This document shows positions 46,714 through 55,086 of a stretch of DNA of 64,000 nt, piece by piece. The notes under the pieces were generated by a model. It made no database searches and was not told the origin of the DNA. It was given only the letters and a program-made list of their open reading frames with translations. The DNA is from Allobosea caraganae (GTDB taxonomy: Bacteria > Pseudomonadota > Alphaproteobacteria > Rhizobiales > Beijerinckiaceae): the NCBI RefSeq assembly GCF_003351345.1, contig NZ_QQTO01000001.1, positions 310,001 to 374,000 of the forward strand. The letters are read 5' to 3'. Within the stretch, counting starts at the first letter, position 1, and the number at the start of each line of letters is the position of its first letter. A program made the translations under genes and the position numbers.

Positions 46714-49511
46714 GCTTCGTCGTCAACGGCATGCAGCACGATGCGACGCCGCAACCCGGCCAGTGCCTGCGCACCTTCCTGCGCGAGCTCGGCTGGTTCG
46801 GCGTCAAGAAGGGCTGCGACGCCGGCGATTGCGGCGCCTGCACCGTCCATCTCGACGGCAAGCCGGTGCATAGCTGCCTCGTCCCCGCCTTCCGGGCCGA
46901 GGGCCTGGAGGTGACGACGATCGAGGGGCTCGGCGTCGACGGGCTGCATCCGATGCAGCAGGCCTTCCTCGACGCGCAGGGCTTCCAATGCGGCTTCTGC
47001 ACCGCCGGCATGGTGATGACCGCAGCCTGCCTCGATCAGGCGCAGCGCCAGGACCTGCCAGCCGCGCTCAAGGGCAATCTCTGCCGCTGCACCGGCTACC
47101 GCGCCATCGCCGACGCCATTGCAGGCCACAAGCACGCGGACGGCGCCGGCTCCTCCGGCGGCCGCAACGTGCCGGCGCCAGCCGGGCCGGCCGTAGTCTC
47201 CGGCAAGGCGCGCTACACCATGGACGTCGCGCCGGACGGCCCGCTTCAGGGCCTGCTCCACATGAAGATCCTGCGCTCGCCGCACGCCTCGGCCCGCATC
47301 GTCGCGATCGACGCCAGCGCCGCGCTGGCGCTGCCCGGCGTGATCGCGGTGCTCACCCACGAGGACGCGCCGCAGAAGCATTTCTCCACCGCACGGCACG
47401 AGCACGTCACCGACGATGTCGACGACACGCTGGTGCTCGATCCGATCATCCGCTTCGCCGGCCAGCGCGTCGCCGCCATCGTCGCGGTCAGCGAGGCCGT
47501 GGCCGAGGCGGCGCGCGATCTCGTCGAGGTCAGCTACGAGCTGCTGCCGGCGGTGTTCGACCCGGAAGAGGCGATGCGGCCGGGCGCGCCCGTCATCCAT
47601 GACAAGCCGGTCTCCTCGCGCATCGCCAACGCCTCGCGCAACATCGTCGCCGAGCTGCATGGCGAGACCGGCGATGTCGAGGCCGGCTTTGCCGAGGCCG
47701 ACCTCGTCCATGAGGCCACCTACCAGTCGCAGCGCGTCCAGCACGCGCATCTGGAGACGCATGGCGCCATCGGCTGGCTCGGCGGCGATGGCCGGCTGCA
47801 TGTCCGCACCAGCTCGCAGACGCCGTTCCTGACGCGCGACGCGCTCTGCACCCTGTTCAACATGCCCAAGGACAAGGTGCGGGTGTTCAGCGAGCGCGTC
47901 GGCGGCGGCTTCGGCGGCAAGCAGGAGATGATCACCGAGGACATCGTCGCGCTCGCGGTGCTCACGACCGGCCGGCCGGTGAAGCTCGAATTCACCCGCA
48001 GCGAGCAGTTCTCCGCCTCGACCAGCCGCCACCCGATGCGCGTGACGGTGAAGCTCGGCGTGCGCCGCGACGGCACGCTGACCGCGCTCTCCATGCGCAT
48101 GGTCTCGAATACCGGCGCCTACGGCAATCACGGGCCGGGCGTGCTGTTCCATGCCGCGGGCGAGGCGATCGCGCTCTATCGCTGCGCGAACAAGAAGGTC
48201 GATGGCTACGCCGTCTACACCAACACGCTGCCGAGCGGCGCCTTCCGCGGCTACGGCCTGAGCCAGACGATCTTCGCGGTCGAATCCGCCATGGACGAGG
48301 CCGCGCACAAGCTCGGCATCGACCCCTTCGCCTTCCGCCGCCTCAATGTCGTCAGGGCCGAGGACCCGATCGTCGCCGCCGACCATGTGGCGCATGACCT
48401 TTCCTTCGGCAGCTACGGGCTTGACCAGTGCCTCGACCTGGTCGAGCGCGACCTCAACGGCGCGCCGAAGCCGAAACTTTCCGGCGACTGGCTGACTGGC
48501 CGCGGCATGGCCGTCGCCATGATCGCGACGATCCCGCCGCGCGGGCACCGCGCCGAGAGCCGGATACGGCTGACGACCGAGGGCACCTACGAACTGGCCG
48601 TCGGCACGGCCGAATTCGGCAACGGCACGACGACGGTGCATGCCCAGATCGCGGCGACCATGCTTGGCGCAACGCCAGCGCAGATCCGCATCCGCCAGTC
48701 CGATACCGACCATATCGCGCATGACACCGGCGCCTATGGCAGCACCGGCACGGTCGTCGCGGGAGCGGCGACTGGCCGGGCAGCCGAGGCGCTGGCCGAA
48801 GCGATCTGTACCTTCGCCGCCGCCCATTCGGGCGTGGATCGCGCGACTTGCCGGCTCGTGGACGGCGACGTCATGGCCGGCGAGCGCCGGATCAGCCTTG
48901 TCGAACTCGCGGAAGCCGCCATGGCAAAGGGCGTCGCGCTGTCTGGCATCGGCCATTCCGACGGCTCGTCGCGCTCGATCGCCTTCAACGTCCAGGGCTT
49001 CGAGGTCGCCGTGCACCGCCGCCAGGGCGAGATCCGCATCCTCCGCAGCATCCACGCCGCCGATGCCGGCTTCGTCATCAACCCGATGCAGTGCCGCGGG
49101 CAGGTCGAGGGCGGCGTCGCCCAGGCGCTGGGCGCGGCGCTCTACGAGCAGATGCTGATCGATGCCGAAGGCAAGGTCGCGAACCCGACCTTCCGCGGCT
49201 ACCACATCCCGAGCTTCGCCGACACGCCGGTGACCACCGTCCATTTCGCCGCGACCTCCGACAGCATCGGCCCTCTCGGCGCCAAGTCGATGAGCGAGAG
49301 CCCCTACAACCCCGTCGCCGCGGCGCTGGCCAACGCGATCTGCGCTGCGACCGGCGTGCGCCTACGCGAGACGCCTTTCACCGCCGACCGGCTCTACCGG
49401 CTGGTGCTCGACGAGGACGGCCGCAACGCCCTCCGGCGCAGCGAAGCCCGCGACGCGGTCGAGCCGCCCTTCCAAGCGCAGGAGCATGCCGTCGCCGTCC
49501 CGGGCGAGTAG
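46710..49511 (+). CDS. Xanthine dehydrogenase, fused [2Fe-2S] and molybdopterin subunits
   Basis: A 933-aa fusion. Residues 1-140 form the two [2Fe-2S] domains with Cys36, 41, 44 and 56 (CDAGDCGAC...C) and Cys94, 97, 125 and 127 (CGFC...CRC). The Moco domain follows from about 150, with VSGKARYTMDVAPDG, the GGGFGGKQEM pterin-contacting loop, SGAFRGYGLSQTIFAVESAM, and at the C-terminus GPLGAKSMSESPYNPVAAAL with the catalytic-position Glu. The cofactor-insertion chaperone XdhC was not seen nearby. Converts hypoxanthine/xanthine to urate. Domain order FeS-Moco with a separate FAD protein differs from the common three-gene or XdhA(FeS+FAD)/XdhB layouts. Confidence 0.93.
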   Translation: MSFVVNGMQHDATPQPGQCLRTFLRELGWFGVKKGCDAGDCGACTVHLDGKPVHSCLVPAFRAEGLEVTTIEGLGVDGLHPMQQAFLDAQGFQCGFCTAGMVMTAACLDQAQRQDLPAALKGNLCRCTGYRAIADAIAGHKHADGAGSSGGRNVPAPAGPAVVSGKARYTMDVAPDGPLQGLLHMKILRSPHASARIVAIDASAALALPGVIAVLTHEDAPQKHFSTARHEHVTDDVDDTLVLDPIIRFAGQRVAAIVAVSEAVAEAARDLVEVSYELLPAVFDPEEAMRPGAPVIHDKPVSSRIANASRNIVAELHGETGDVEAGFAEADLVHEATYQSQRVQHAHLETHGAIGWLGGDGRLHVRTSSQTPFLTRDALCTLFNMPKDKVRVFSERVGGGFGGKQEMITEDIVALAVLTTGRPVKLEFTRSEQFSASTSRHPMRVTVKLGVRRDGTLTALSMRMVSNTGAYGNHGPGVLFHAAGEAIALYRCANKKVDGYAVYTNTLPSGAFRGYGLSQTIFAVESAMDEAAHKLGIDPFAFRRLNVVRAEDPIVAADHVAHDLSFGSYGLDQCLDLVERDLNGAPKPKLSGDWLTGRGMAVAMIATIPPRGHRAESRIRLTTEGTYELAVGTAEFGNGTTTVHAQIAATMLGATPAQIRIRQSDTDHIAHDTGAYGSTGTVVAGAATGRAAEALAEAICTFAAAHSGVDRATCRLVDGDVMAGERRISLVELAEAAMAKGVALSGIGHSDGSSRSIAFNVQGFEVAVHRRQGEIRILRSIHAADAGFVINPMQCRGQVEGGVAQALGAALYEQMLIDAEGKVANPTFRGYHIPSFADTPVTTVHFAATSDSIGPLGAKSMSESPYNPVAAALANAICAATGVRLRETPFTADRLYRLVLDEDGRNALRRSEARDAVEPPFQAQEHAVAVPGE

Positions 49512-49597
49512 CGCCCGCAAGGCGGCGCCAGCCCGGTTCCAACCCTTTGAGACCAACACCCAAACGAAGCCCACCGGACCCACGACCTGAAGGAGAC

Positions 49598-51559
49598 ATG
49601 TCGATGACGATCTTGGCAGATGCGAACCCGGCACTCGGCTACGTGCCGCCGGCCCGGGCCGGGAAGGTCCACCCGGTGGACGAGGTGCTGCCGATCGGGC
49701 AGCTCGCCGCCTACGGCTTCCAGCACGTCCTGGCCTTCTACGCCGGCGCCGTGCTCGTGCCGATCATCATCGCCGGTGCCTTGAACCTCGATCAGCAGCA
49801 GCTGATCCACCTGATCAACGCCGATCTCTTCACTTGCGGCATCGCCTCGCTGCTTCAGGCCGTCGGCGTCTGGAAGATCGGCGTCAGGCTGCCGCTCCTG
49901 CAGGGCGTGACCTTCACGGCGGTCAGCCCGATGATCGCGATCGGCCTCACCGCGGGCGGCGGCACGCCCGGCCTTCTCGCCATCTACGGCTCGGTCCTCG
50001 TCGCCGGCGTCTTCACGTTCCTGGTCGCCGGCCATTTCGCCAAGCTGGTGCGCTTCTTCCCGCCGGTCGTCACCGGTTCGGTCATCCTGATCATCGGCAT
50101 CGCGCTGCTTCCCGTCGCGGCCAATGACATCGTGATGGGCAAGGGCCCGAACGCGATCCAGAACCCGGTCATGCTGAAGAACATCGCCTACGCGCTGGGC
50201 ACCCTGGCCCTGATCGTGGCGATCCAGCGGATCTCGACCGGCTTCATGGCCACAGTGGCGGTGCTCGCCGGCCTCGTCATCGGCACGCTCGTCGCGTGGA
50301 TACTCGGCGACGCCCATTTCGGCGAGGTCGCGAAGGCCGATTGGGTCGGCTACACCATGCCGTTCTATTTCGGCATGCCGACCTTCAGCATCACCGCCAT
50401 CCTGTCGATGATCATCGTCATGATCATCACGATGGTCGAGACGACCGGCGACGTCTACGCCACCGGCGAGATCGTCAAGAAGCGCATCCGCCAGGACGAT
50501 ATCGGCCGCGCCATCCGCGCCGACGGCCTGGCCACCTTCATCGGCGGCGTGTTCAACTCGTTTCCCTATACCTGCTTCGCCGAGAATGTCGGCCTCGTCC
50601 GCCTGACCCAGATCAAGAGCCGCTGGGTCGTCGCCGCCGCCGCCGTCATCATGATCATCCTCGGCTCGCTGCCGAAGGCGGCGGCGATCGTCGCCGGCAT
50701 TCCGCACCCGGTGCTGGGCGGCGCGGCGCTTGCCATGTTCGCCGCCGTGGCGGTCGTCGGCATCCAGACGCTGAGCAAGGTCGACTTCAACAACCACGCC
50801 AACATCGTCATCGTCAGCACCAGCGTCGGCCTGGGCATGCTGGTCACGGCGCAGCCCTTCGTCGCCGACGCCTTCCCGCCCTGGGCGCAGATCATGTTCG
50901 GCAGCGGCATCACGCTCGGCGCCGTGGCGGCGATAGGGCTCAACATCGTCTTCAACCATCTCGGCGCCGGTCACGCGACGGTCGTCGCCGGTAGGCCCGG
51001 CGATCACGCGGTCACGCTGGCCGACGTCAACGCCATGAGCAGCGCCGCGTTCAGCAAGACCTTCGGCGGGCTCGTCGAGAACACGCCCTGGGTCCTGGAG
51101 CGCGCCTACGCGATGAAGCCCTTCGCCGACACGATCGCGCTGCGGACGGCGTTCCACGACGCGCTGCTGACCGGCTCGGCCGAGGAGCAGCTGCAGCTGA
51201 TGAACTCCTTTGCCGATCTCGGCAGCGAGGGCGACGCCGACAACGCCTACAGGCTCGACCACGTCAACGCCGGCATCGACGGGCTCGATGCGGAAGATCA
51301 GGGCCATGTGCTGGAGCTCGCCCGCGCCTATCGCAAGCACTTCGCCTTCCCGCTGATCGTCTGCGCCCGCGAAGTCGAGCGCTATGAGCGGGTGCTGGCC
51401 AATGGCTGGTCGCGCATGGCCAATTCGCCGGGCGTGGAGCGGGCGGCCGGGCTGATCGAGATCGCCAAGATCGCCAACTACCGGTTCGACGACCTGGTGG
51501 CGAACGCGAACCCGATCGCGGCAGCCCATATCGAGCGCTTCGTCCAGCACCCTGCGTGA
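49598..51559 (+). CDS. NCS2 purine permease fused to a degenerate OHCU-decarboxylase-like domain
   Basis: A 653-aa two-part protein. Residues 1-465 are a nucleobase:cation symporter-2 of the UraA/PbuX type: YGFQHVLAFYAGAVLVPIII (QH motif), VETTGDVYATGEI and FNSFPYTCFAENVGLVRLT are NCS2 hallmarks, with about 12-14 TM helices. Residues 472-650 resemble OHCU decarboxylase (UraD): LADVNAMSSAAFSKTFGGLV, ENTPWVLERAY, ARAYRKHFAFPLIVCARE. The decarboxylase HPDL catalytic His motif is replaced by FADL (538-541), and the following SEQ block is missing. Start ATG 49598 after AAGGAG. The permease likely imports xanthine or urate; the tail may be a sensor or docking domain. Confidence 0.88.
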   Translation: MSMTILADANPALGYVPPARAGKVHPVDEVLPIGQLAAYGFQHVLAFYAGAVLVPIIIAGALNLDQQQLIHLINADLFTCGIASLLQAVGVWKIGVRLPLLQGVTFTAVSPMIAIGLTAGGGTPGLLAIYGSVLVAGVFTFLVAGHFAKLVRFFPPVVTGSVILIIGIALLPVAANDIVMGKGPNAIQNPVMLKNIAYALGTLALIVAIQRISTGFMATVAVLAGLVIGTLVAWILGDAHFGEVAKADWVGYTMPFYFGMPTFSITAILSMIIVMIITMVETTGDVYATGEIVKKRIRQDDIGRAIRADGLATFIGGVFNSFPYTCFAENVGLVRLTQIKSRWVVAAAAVIMIILGSLPKAAAIVAGIPHPVLGGAALAMFAAVAVVGIQTLSKVDFNNHANIVIVSTSVGLGMLVTAQPFVADAFPPWAQIMFGSGITLGAVAAIGLNIVFNHLGAGHATVVAGRPGDHAVTLADVNAMSSAAFSKTFGGLVENTPWVLERAYAMKPFADTIALRTAFHDALLTGSAEEQLQLMNSFADLGSEGDADNAYRLDHVNAGIDGLDAEDQGHVLELARAYRKHFAFPLIVCAREVERYERVLANGWSRMANSPGVERAAGLIEIAKIANYRFDDLVANANPIAAAHIERFVQHPA

Positions 51560-51631
51560 GCACAGGGCGACGGCGAGCCCCGATGCTCGCCGTCGCCCGA
51601 CCACTTGAACCTGACCGGAGGAGATGGAGCG

Positions 51632-53014
51632 GTGACGACGACCAAGGCGCTGCGTGGCCGCGCCATCTCCTTCCGCGGCAATCCGTTCGAGCAGCCGGCC
51701 GAGACCTGCCTCGTCCACCACGACGATGCACTCGTGATCATCGAGGGCGGCGTCATCGAGGCCTGCGGCCCCTATGCCGAGCTGCGCCACACGCTGCCGG
51801 ACGGCGTCGTCCCCATCGAATATCCCGACGCGATCATCTGCGCGGGCTTCATCGACGCCCATGTGCACTACCCGCAGCTCCAGATGATCGGCGCCTATGG
51901 CTCGCAGCTGCTGGAATGGCTGGAGACCTACACCTTCGTCGCCGAGCAGCAATTCGCCGATGCCGCCCATGCCGGGCGGGTCGCGGGGCTGTTCATGCGC
52001 GAGCTGCTGCGCGCCGGCACGACCACGGCGATGGTCTACTGCACCGTGCATCCGCAATCGGTCGATGCCTTCTTTGCCGAGGCCGAGCGCTTCAATGCAA
52101 GGATGATCGCCGGCAAGGTCCTGATGGACCGCAATGCGCCCGATGCCCTGCTCGACAGCGCCCAGCGCGGCTATGACGAGAGCAAGGCGCTGATCGCGCG
52201 CTGGCACGGCAGGGGCCGCCAGCATTATTGCGTCACCCCGCGCTTCGCCCCGACCAGCACGGAAGCCCAGCTCGATGCCGCCGGCGCGCTGCTCAAGGAG
52301 CATGACGGGCTCTTCCTGCAGACGCATCTCTGCGAGAATCCGAGCGAGATCGCATGGGTGCGCGAGCTCTTTCCGGCGCGCGCGAGCTATCTCGACGTCT
52401 ACGCCCATGCCGGGCTCGTCGGGCGGCGCTCGATGTTCGGCCATGCCGTGCACATGCACGAGCAGGATTTCTGCACCTGCCACCAGGCCGGCGCGGCCTT
52501 GGCGCATTGCCCGACCTCGAACCTCTTCCTCGGCAGCGGCCTCTTCCGCCTGTTCGACGCGGTCGATCCGAAGCGGCCGGTCAAGGTCGCTCTCGGCACC
52601 GATGTCGGCGCCGGCACCAGCCTGTCGCAATTGCAGAGCCTGAACGAGGCCTACAAGGTCGCGGCGCTGACGGACCGGAAGCTCAACGCCACGCAAGCCT
52701 TCTACCTCGCCACGCTCGGCGGCGCCGAGGCACTCTACCTGGACGACAGGCTCGGCAAGCTCGAGCCCGGCTACGATGCCGATCTCTGCATCCTCGACAC
52801 CCGCGCGACGCCGCTGCTCGGCTTCCGCAGCGCTTATTGTGACAGCATCGAGGACCTCCTCTTCGTGCTGATGACGCTCGGCGACGACCGCGCGGTGCGC
52901 GCGACCTATGTCGCCGGCGAGTGCGTCTACGACCGCGACCGGGCCGGCGAGGCCTTCCGCTATCCGGCCGCGACATCCCCCCATCGAGAGGACCTGCCGT
53001 GCCCGATCGCCTGA
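51632..53014 (+). CDS. guaD: Guanine deaminase
   Basis: Zinc amidohydrolase converting guanine to xanthine, 460 aa. The metal-binding motifs are FIDAHVHYPQLQMIGAYGSQ, QTHLCENPSEI, SMFGHAVHM and GTDVGAGTSLSQLQSLNEAY, all characteristic of GuaD. It starts at a GTG (51632) with GGAG 9 bases upstream; a TTG at 51605 is less likely. The stop lies inside the next gene (16-base overlap), indicating coupling. It feeds the xanthine dehydrogenase encoded upstream. Confidence 0.95.
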   Translation: MTTTKALRGRAISFRGNPFEQPAETCLVHHDDALVIIEGGVIEACGPYAELRHTLPDGVVPIEYPDAIICAGFIDAHVHYPQLQMIGAYGSQLLEWLETYTFVAEQQFADAAHAGRVAGLFMRELLRAGTTTAMVYCTVHPQSVDAFFAEAERFNARMIAGKVLMDRNAPDALLDSAQRGYDESKALIARWHGRGRQHYCVTPRFAPTSTEAQLDAAGALLKEHDGLFLQTHLCENPSEIAWVRELFPARASYLDVYAHAGLVGRRSMFGHAVHMHEQDFCTCHQAGAALAHCPTSNLFLGSGLFRLFDAVDPKRPVKVALGTDVGAGTSLSQLQSLNEAYKVAALTDRKLNATQAFYLATLGGAEALYLDDRLGKLEPGYDADLCILDTRATPLLGFRSAYCDSIEDLLFVLMTLGDDRAVRATYVAGECVYDRDRAGEAFRYPAATSPHREDLPCPIA

Positions 53015-53886
53015 CCCTCGCCGCCCTGAACGACGCCGACCGCACGAGCTTCGTCGCGGCGCTGGACGGCATCTTCGAGCACGCCCCCTGGGTCGCCGAG
53101 GCCAGCTTCGCGGCGCGCCCCTTCGCGACGGTGGCGGCGCTGCACGAAGCGATGATGCAGGCGGTGCTGAGCCGGCCGATCGAGGAGCGGCTCGCCTTCG
53201 TGCGGCTCCACCCCGACCTCGCCGGCAAGGCGGCGCGGGCCGGCGAGATGGCCGCGGAATCGGTCAGCGAGCAGGCCGGGCTCGGGCTCGACCGGCTCTC
53301 CGACGCCGAATACGCCCGCTTCGAGCGGCTCAACGCCGAGTATGACGGGCGCTTCGGCATTCCTTTCGTGATCTGCGTGCGCCGGCAGACGCGCGATGCC
53401 GTGCTCGCCGCCTTCGAGAGGAGGTTGGGCCATGCCCCCGGTGCGGAGCTCGCCGCGGCGCTGGCCGAGATCGGCCATATCACCCGGCTCAGGCTGGTCG
53501 AGCGCGTCGACGGGCCCGGCGCGCCAGCGGTCGCCGGGCGCCTCACGACGCATGTGCTCGATACCCAGAGCGGCTGCCCGGCCGAGGGCGTCCGCGTCCA
53601 GCTCTACGAGATCGGGCACTCCGCCCGGGCGCTGCTGCTGGAAACCCGTACCAACGCCGACGGCCGCACCGACCAGCCCTTGCTCGGGGGCGGCCCGCTG
53701 CGCATCGGCACCTACGAGCTGGTCTTCCATGTCGGCCCCTATTTCGCGGCGAAGAGCCCTGCGCTGCCGGAGCGGCCCTTCCTCGACGAGGTGCCGCTGC
53801 GCTTCGGCATCGCCGAGCCGGAGGGCCATTATCACGTGCCGCTGATCGCGACGCCGTGGAGCTATGCAACCTACCGTGGCAGCTGA
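52999..53886 (+). CDS. Bifunctional OHCU decarboxylase / hydroxyisourate hydrolase (UraD-UraH)
   Basis: A 295-aa fusion completing urate to S-allantoin. UraD domain, residues 1-170: IFEHAPWVAEASFAARPF, catalytic RLHPDLAGKAAR (His71), SVSEQAGLGLDRLSDAEY, GRFGIPFVICVRRQT. UraH (transthyretin-like) domain, residues 180-295: RLTTHVLDTQSGCPAEGVRV, VGPYFAAK, FGIAEPEGHYHVPLI and the C-terminal YRGS tetrapeptide that defines HIU hydrolases. GTG 52999 is the start, within the guaD 3' end. Unlike the permease-fused paralogue, this UraD keeps its HPDL and SEQ motifs and is expected to be active. Confidence 0.94.
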   Translation: MPDRLTLAALNDADRTSFVAALDGIFEHAPWVAEASFAARPFATVAALHEAMMQAVLSRPIEERLAFVRLHPDLAGKAARAGEMAAESVSEQAGLGLDRLSDAEYARFERLNAEYDGRFGIPFVICVRRQTRDAVLAAFERRLGHAPGAELAAALAEIGHITRLRLVERVDGPGAPAVAGRLTTHVLDTQSGCPAEGVRVQLYEIGHSARALLLETRTNADGRTDQPLLGGGPLRIGTYELVFHVGPYFAAKSPALPERPFLDEVPLRFGIAEPEGHYHVPLIATPWSYATYRGS

Positions 53887-54050
53887 GCGCCCGGACGTGT
53901 CGACATCTCCAGTCAAACTGCAATTTTATTGTGCAATCGCCTCAGCAGGCGCCAATTCCTCGCCAAATCGGCCCGATGGCTCGCAGCGCAAGCCCCGCCA
54001 TCGCTTTGGCATGGCGCTTGTAAGGCATCCGCCTCAACCAGGAGGTGGGC

Positions 54051-55040
54051 GTGCGCGGTTCTGATCTCGAGCTCGTTCAGGTCACCAAGCGCTACGGCGT
54101 GACGGTCGCCGTCAACGCGATCAACCTGCGCGTCAAGGCGGGCACCTATTGCTGCCTGCTTGGACCTTCCGGCTGCGGCAAATCCTCGACGCTGCGGATG
54201 ATCGCCGGCCATGAGGCGGTCAGCGAAGGCGACATCATCCTGGGGCCGAGCAATGTGACCGACCTCGCCCCGGCTCAGCGCGGCACCGCCATGATGTTCC
54301 AGAGCTACGCGCTGTTCCCGCATCTCTCCTGCGTCGACAACGTCGCCTTCTCCCTGAAGATGCGCGGCGTCGCCAAGGCCGAGCGGCGCAAGGAGGCGAT
54401 GCGCCTGCTCGAACTCGTCGCCATGAGCAGCTACGCCGAGCGCCTGCCGGCGCAGCTCTCGGGCGGGCAGCAGCAGCGCGTCGCATTGGCCCGCGCGCTG
54501 ATCACCAAGCCGCAGATCCTGCTGCTCGACGAGCCGCTCTCGGCGCTCGACCCGTTCCTGCGCATCAAGATGCGCGCCGAGTTGAAAAAGCTGCAGAAGG
54601 AGCTCGGCATCACCTTCATCCACGTTACCCATGGCGAGGACGAGGCGATGGCGCTGGCCGACCTGATGGTGGTGATGAACCAGGGCCTGATCGAGCAGGC
54701 CGGCACGCCGCGCGAGATCTTCAACGCACCGGCGACCGCCTTCATCGCCCGCTTCATCGGCGGCCACAACATCGTCTCGGATGCCGCGGGCGCAATCGCG
54801 GTGCGCACCGACAAGCTGCGCCTGACCAAGGCCGTCAACGGCGCCGCCCGCACCGCGGTGGTCAGCGATGTCGAATACCAGGGCAGCTACGTCCAGGTCG
54901 GGCTCGCCGCGGATTTCGCCCCCGAACTCACCGCCAACCTGAGCGAGGCCGTCTTCGACGCCGAGCCCTTCAACCCCGGCGACACCGTCGCCGTGAGCTG
55001 GAACGAGGCCGACATCCACCGGCTGGGAACTGCCGCCTGA
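54051..55040 (+). CDS. ABC transporter ATPase, polyamine/spermidine (PotA) type
   Basis: A 329-aa ATPase: Walker A CLLGPSGCGKSSTLRMI (about 35-51), Q-loop MMFQSYALFPHLS, signature LPAQLSGGQQQRVALARALI, Walker B ILLLDEPLSALDP, H-loop HVTHGEDEA, and a C-terminal TOBE domain. GTG 54051 follows AGGAGG at 54040-54045; the GTG at 54045 lies inside that site. It is the first gene of a PotABCD-like set after the purine genes. In this position the transporter may move allantoin, ureides or a purine precursor rather than polyamines; sequence alone cannot decide. Confidence 0.9.
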   Translation: MRGSDLELVQVTKRYGVTVAVNAINLRVKAGTYCCLLGPSGCGKSSTLRMIAGHEAVSEGDIILGPSNVTDLAPAQRGTAMMFQSYALFPHLSCVDNVAFSLKMRGVAKAERRKEAMRLLELVAMSSYAERLPAQLSGGQQQRVALARALITKPQILLLDEPLSALDPFLRIKMRAELKKLQKELGITFIHVTHGEDEAMALADLMVVMNQGLIEQAGTPREIFNAPATAFIARFIGGHNIVSDAAGAIAVRTDKLRLTKAVNGAARTAVVSDVEYQGSYVQVGLAADFAPELTANLSEAVFDAEPFNPGDTVAVSWNEADIHRLGTAA

Positions 55041-55086
55041 CGACGAGCAAGATCAACGAGCGAGATCAATGAGGAGGGATCGAACG

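Noticed and set aside
49394..52984. A 1196-codon open frame opposite the permease and guanine deaminase genes
   Set aside because: Covers the reverse complement of two well-supported genes and shows no recognisable domains.
51632..53014. The amidohydrolase as an allantoinase or chlorohydrolase
   Set aside because: FIDAHVHYPQ, HLCENPSEI and GTDVGAGTS are guanine-deaminase motifs, and the context provides xanthine dehydrogenase.
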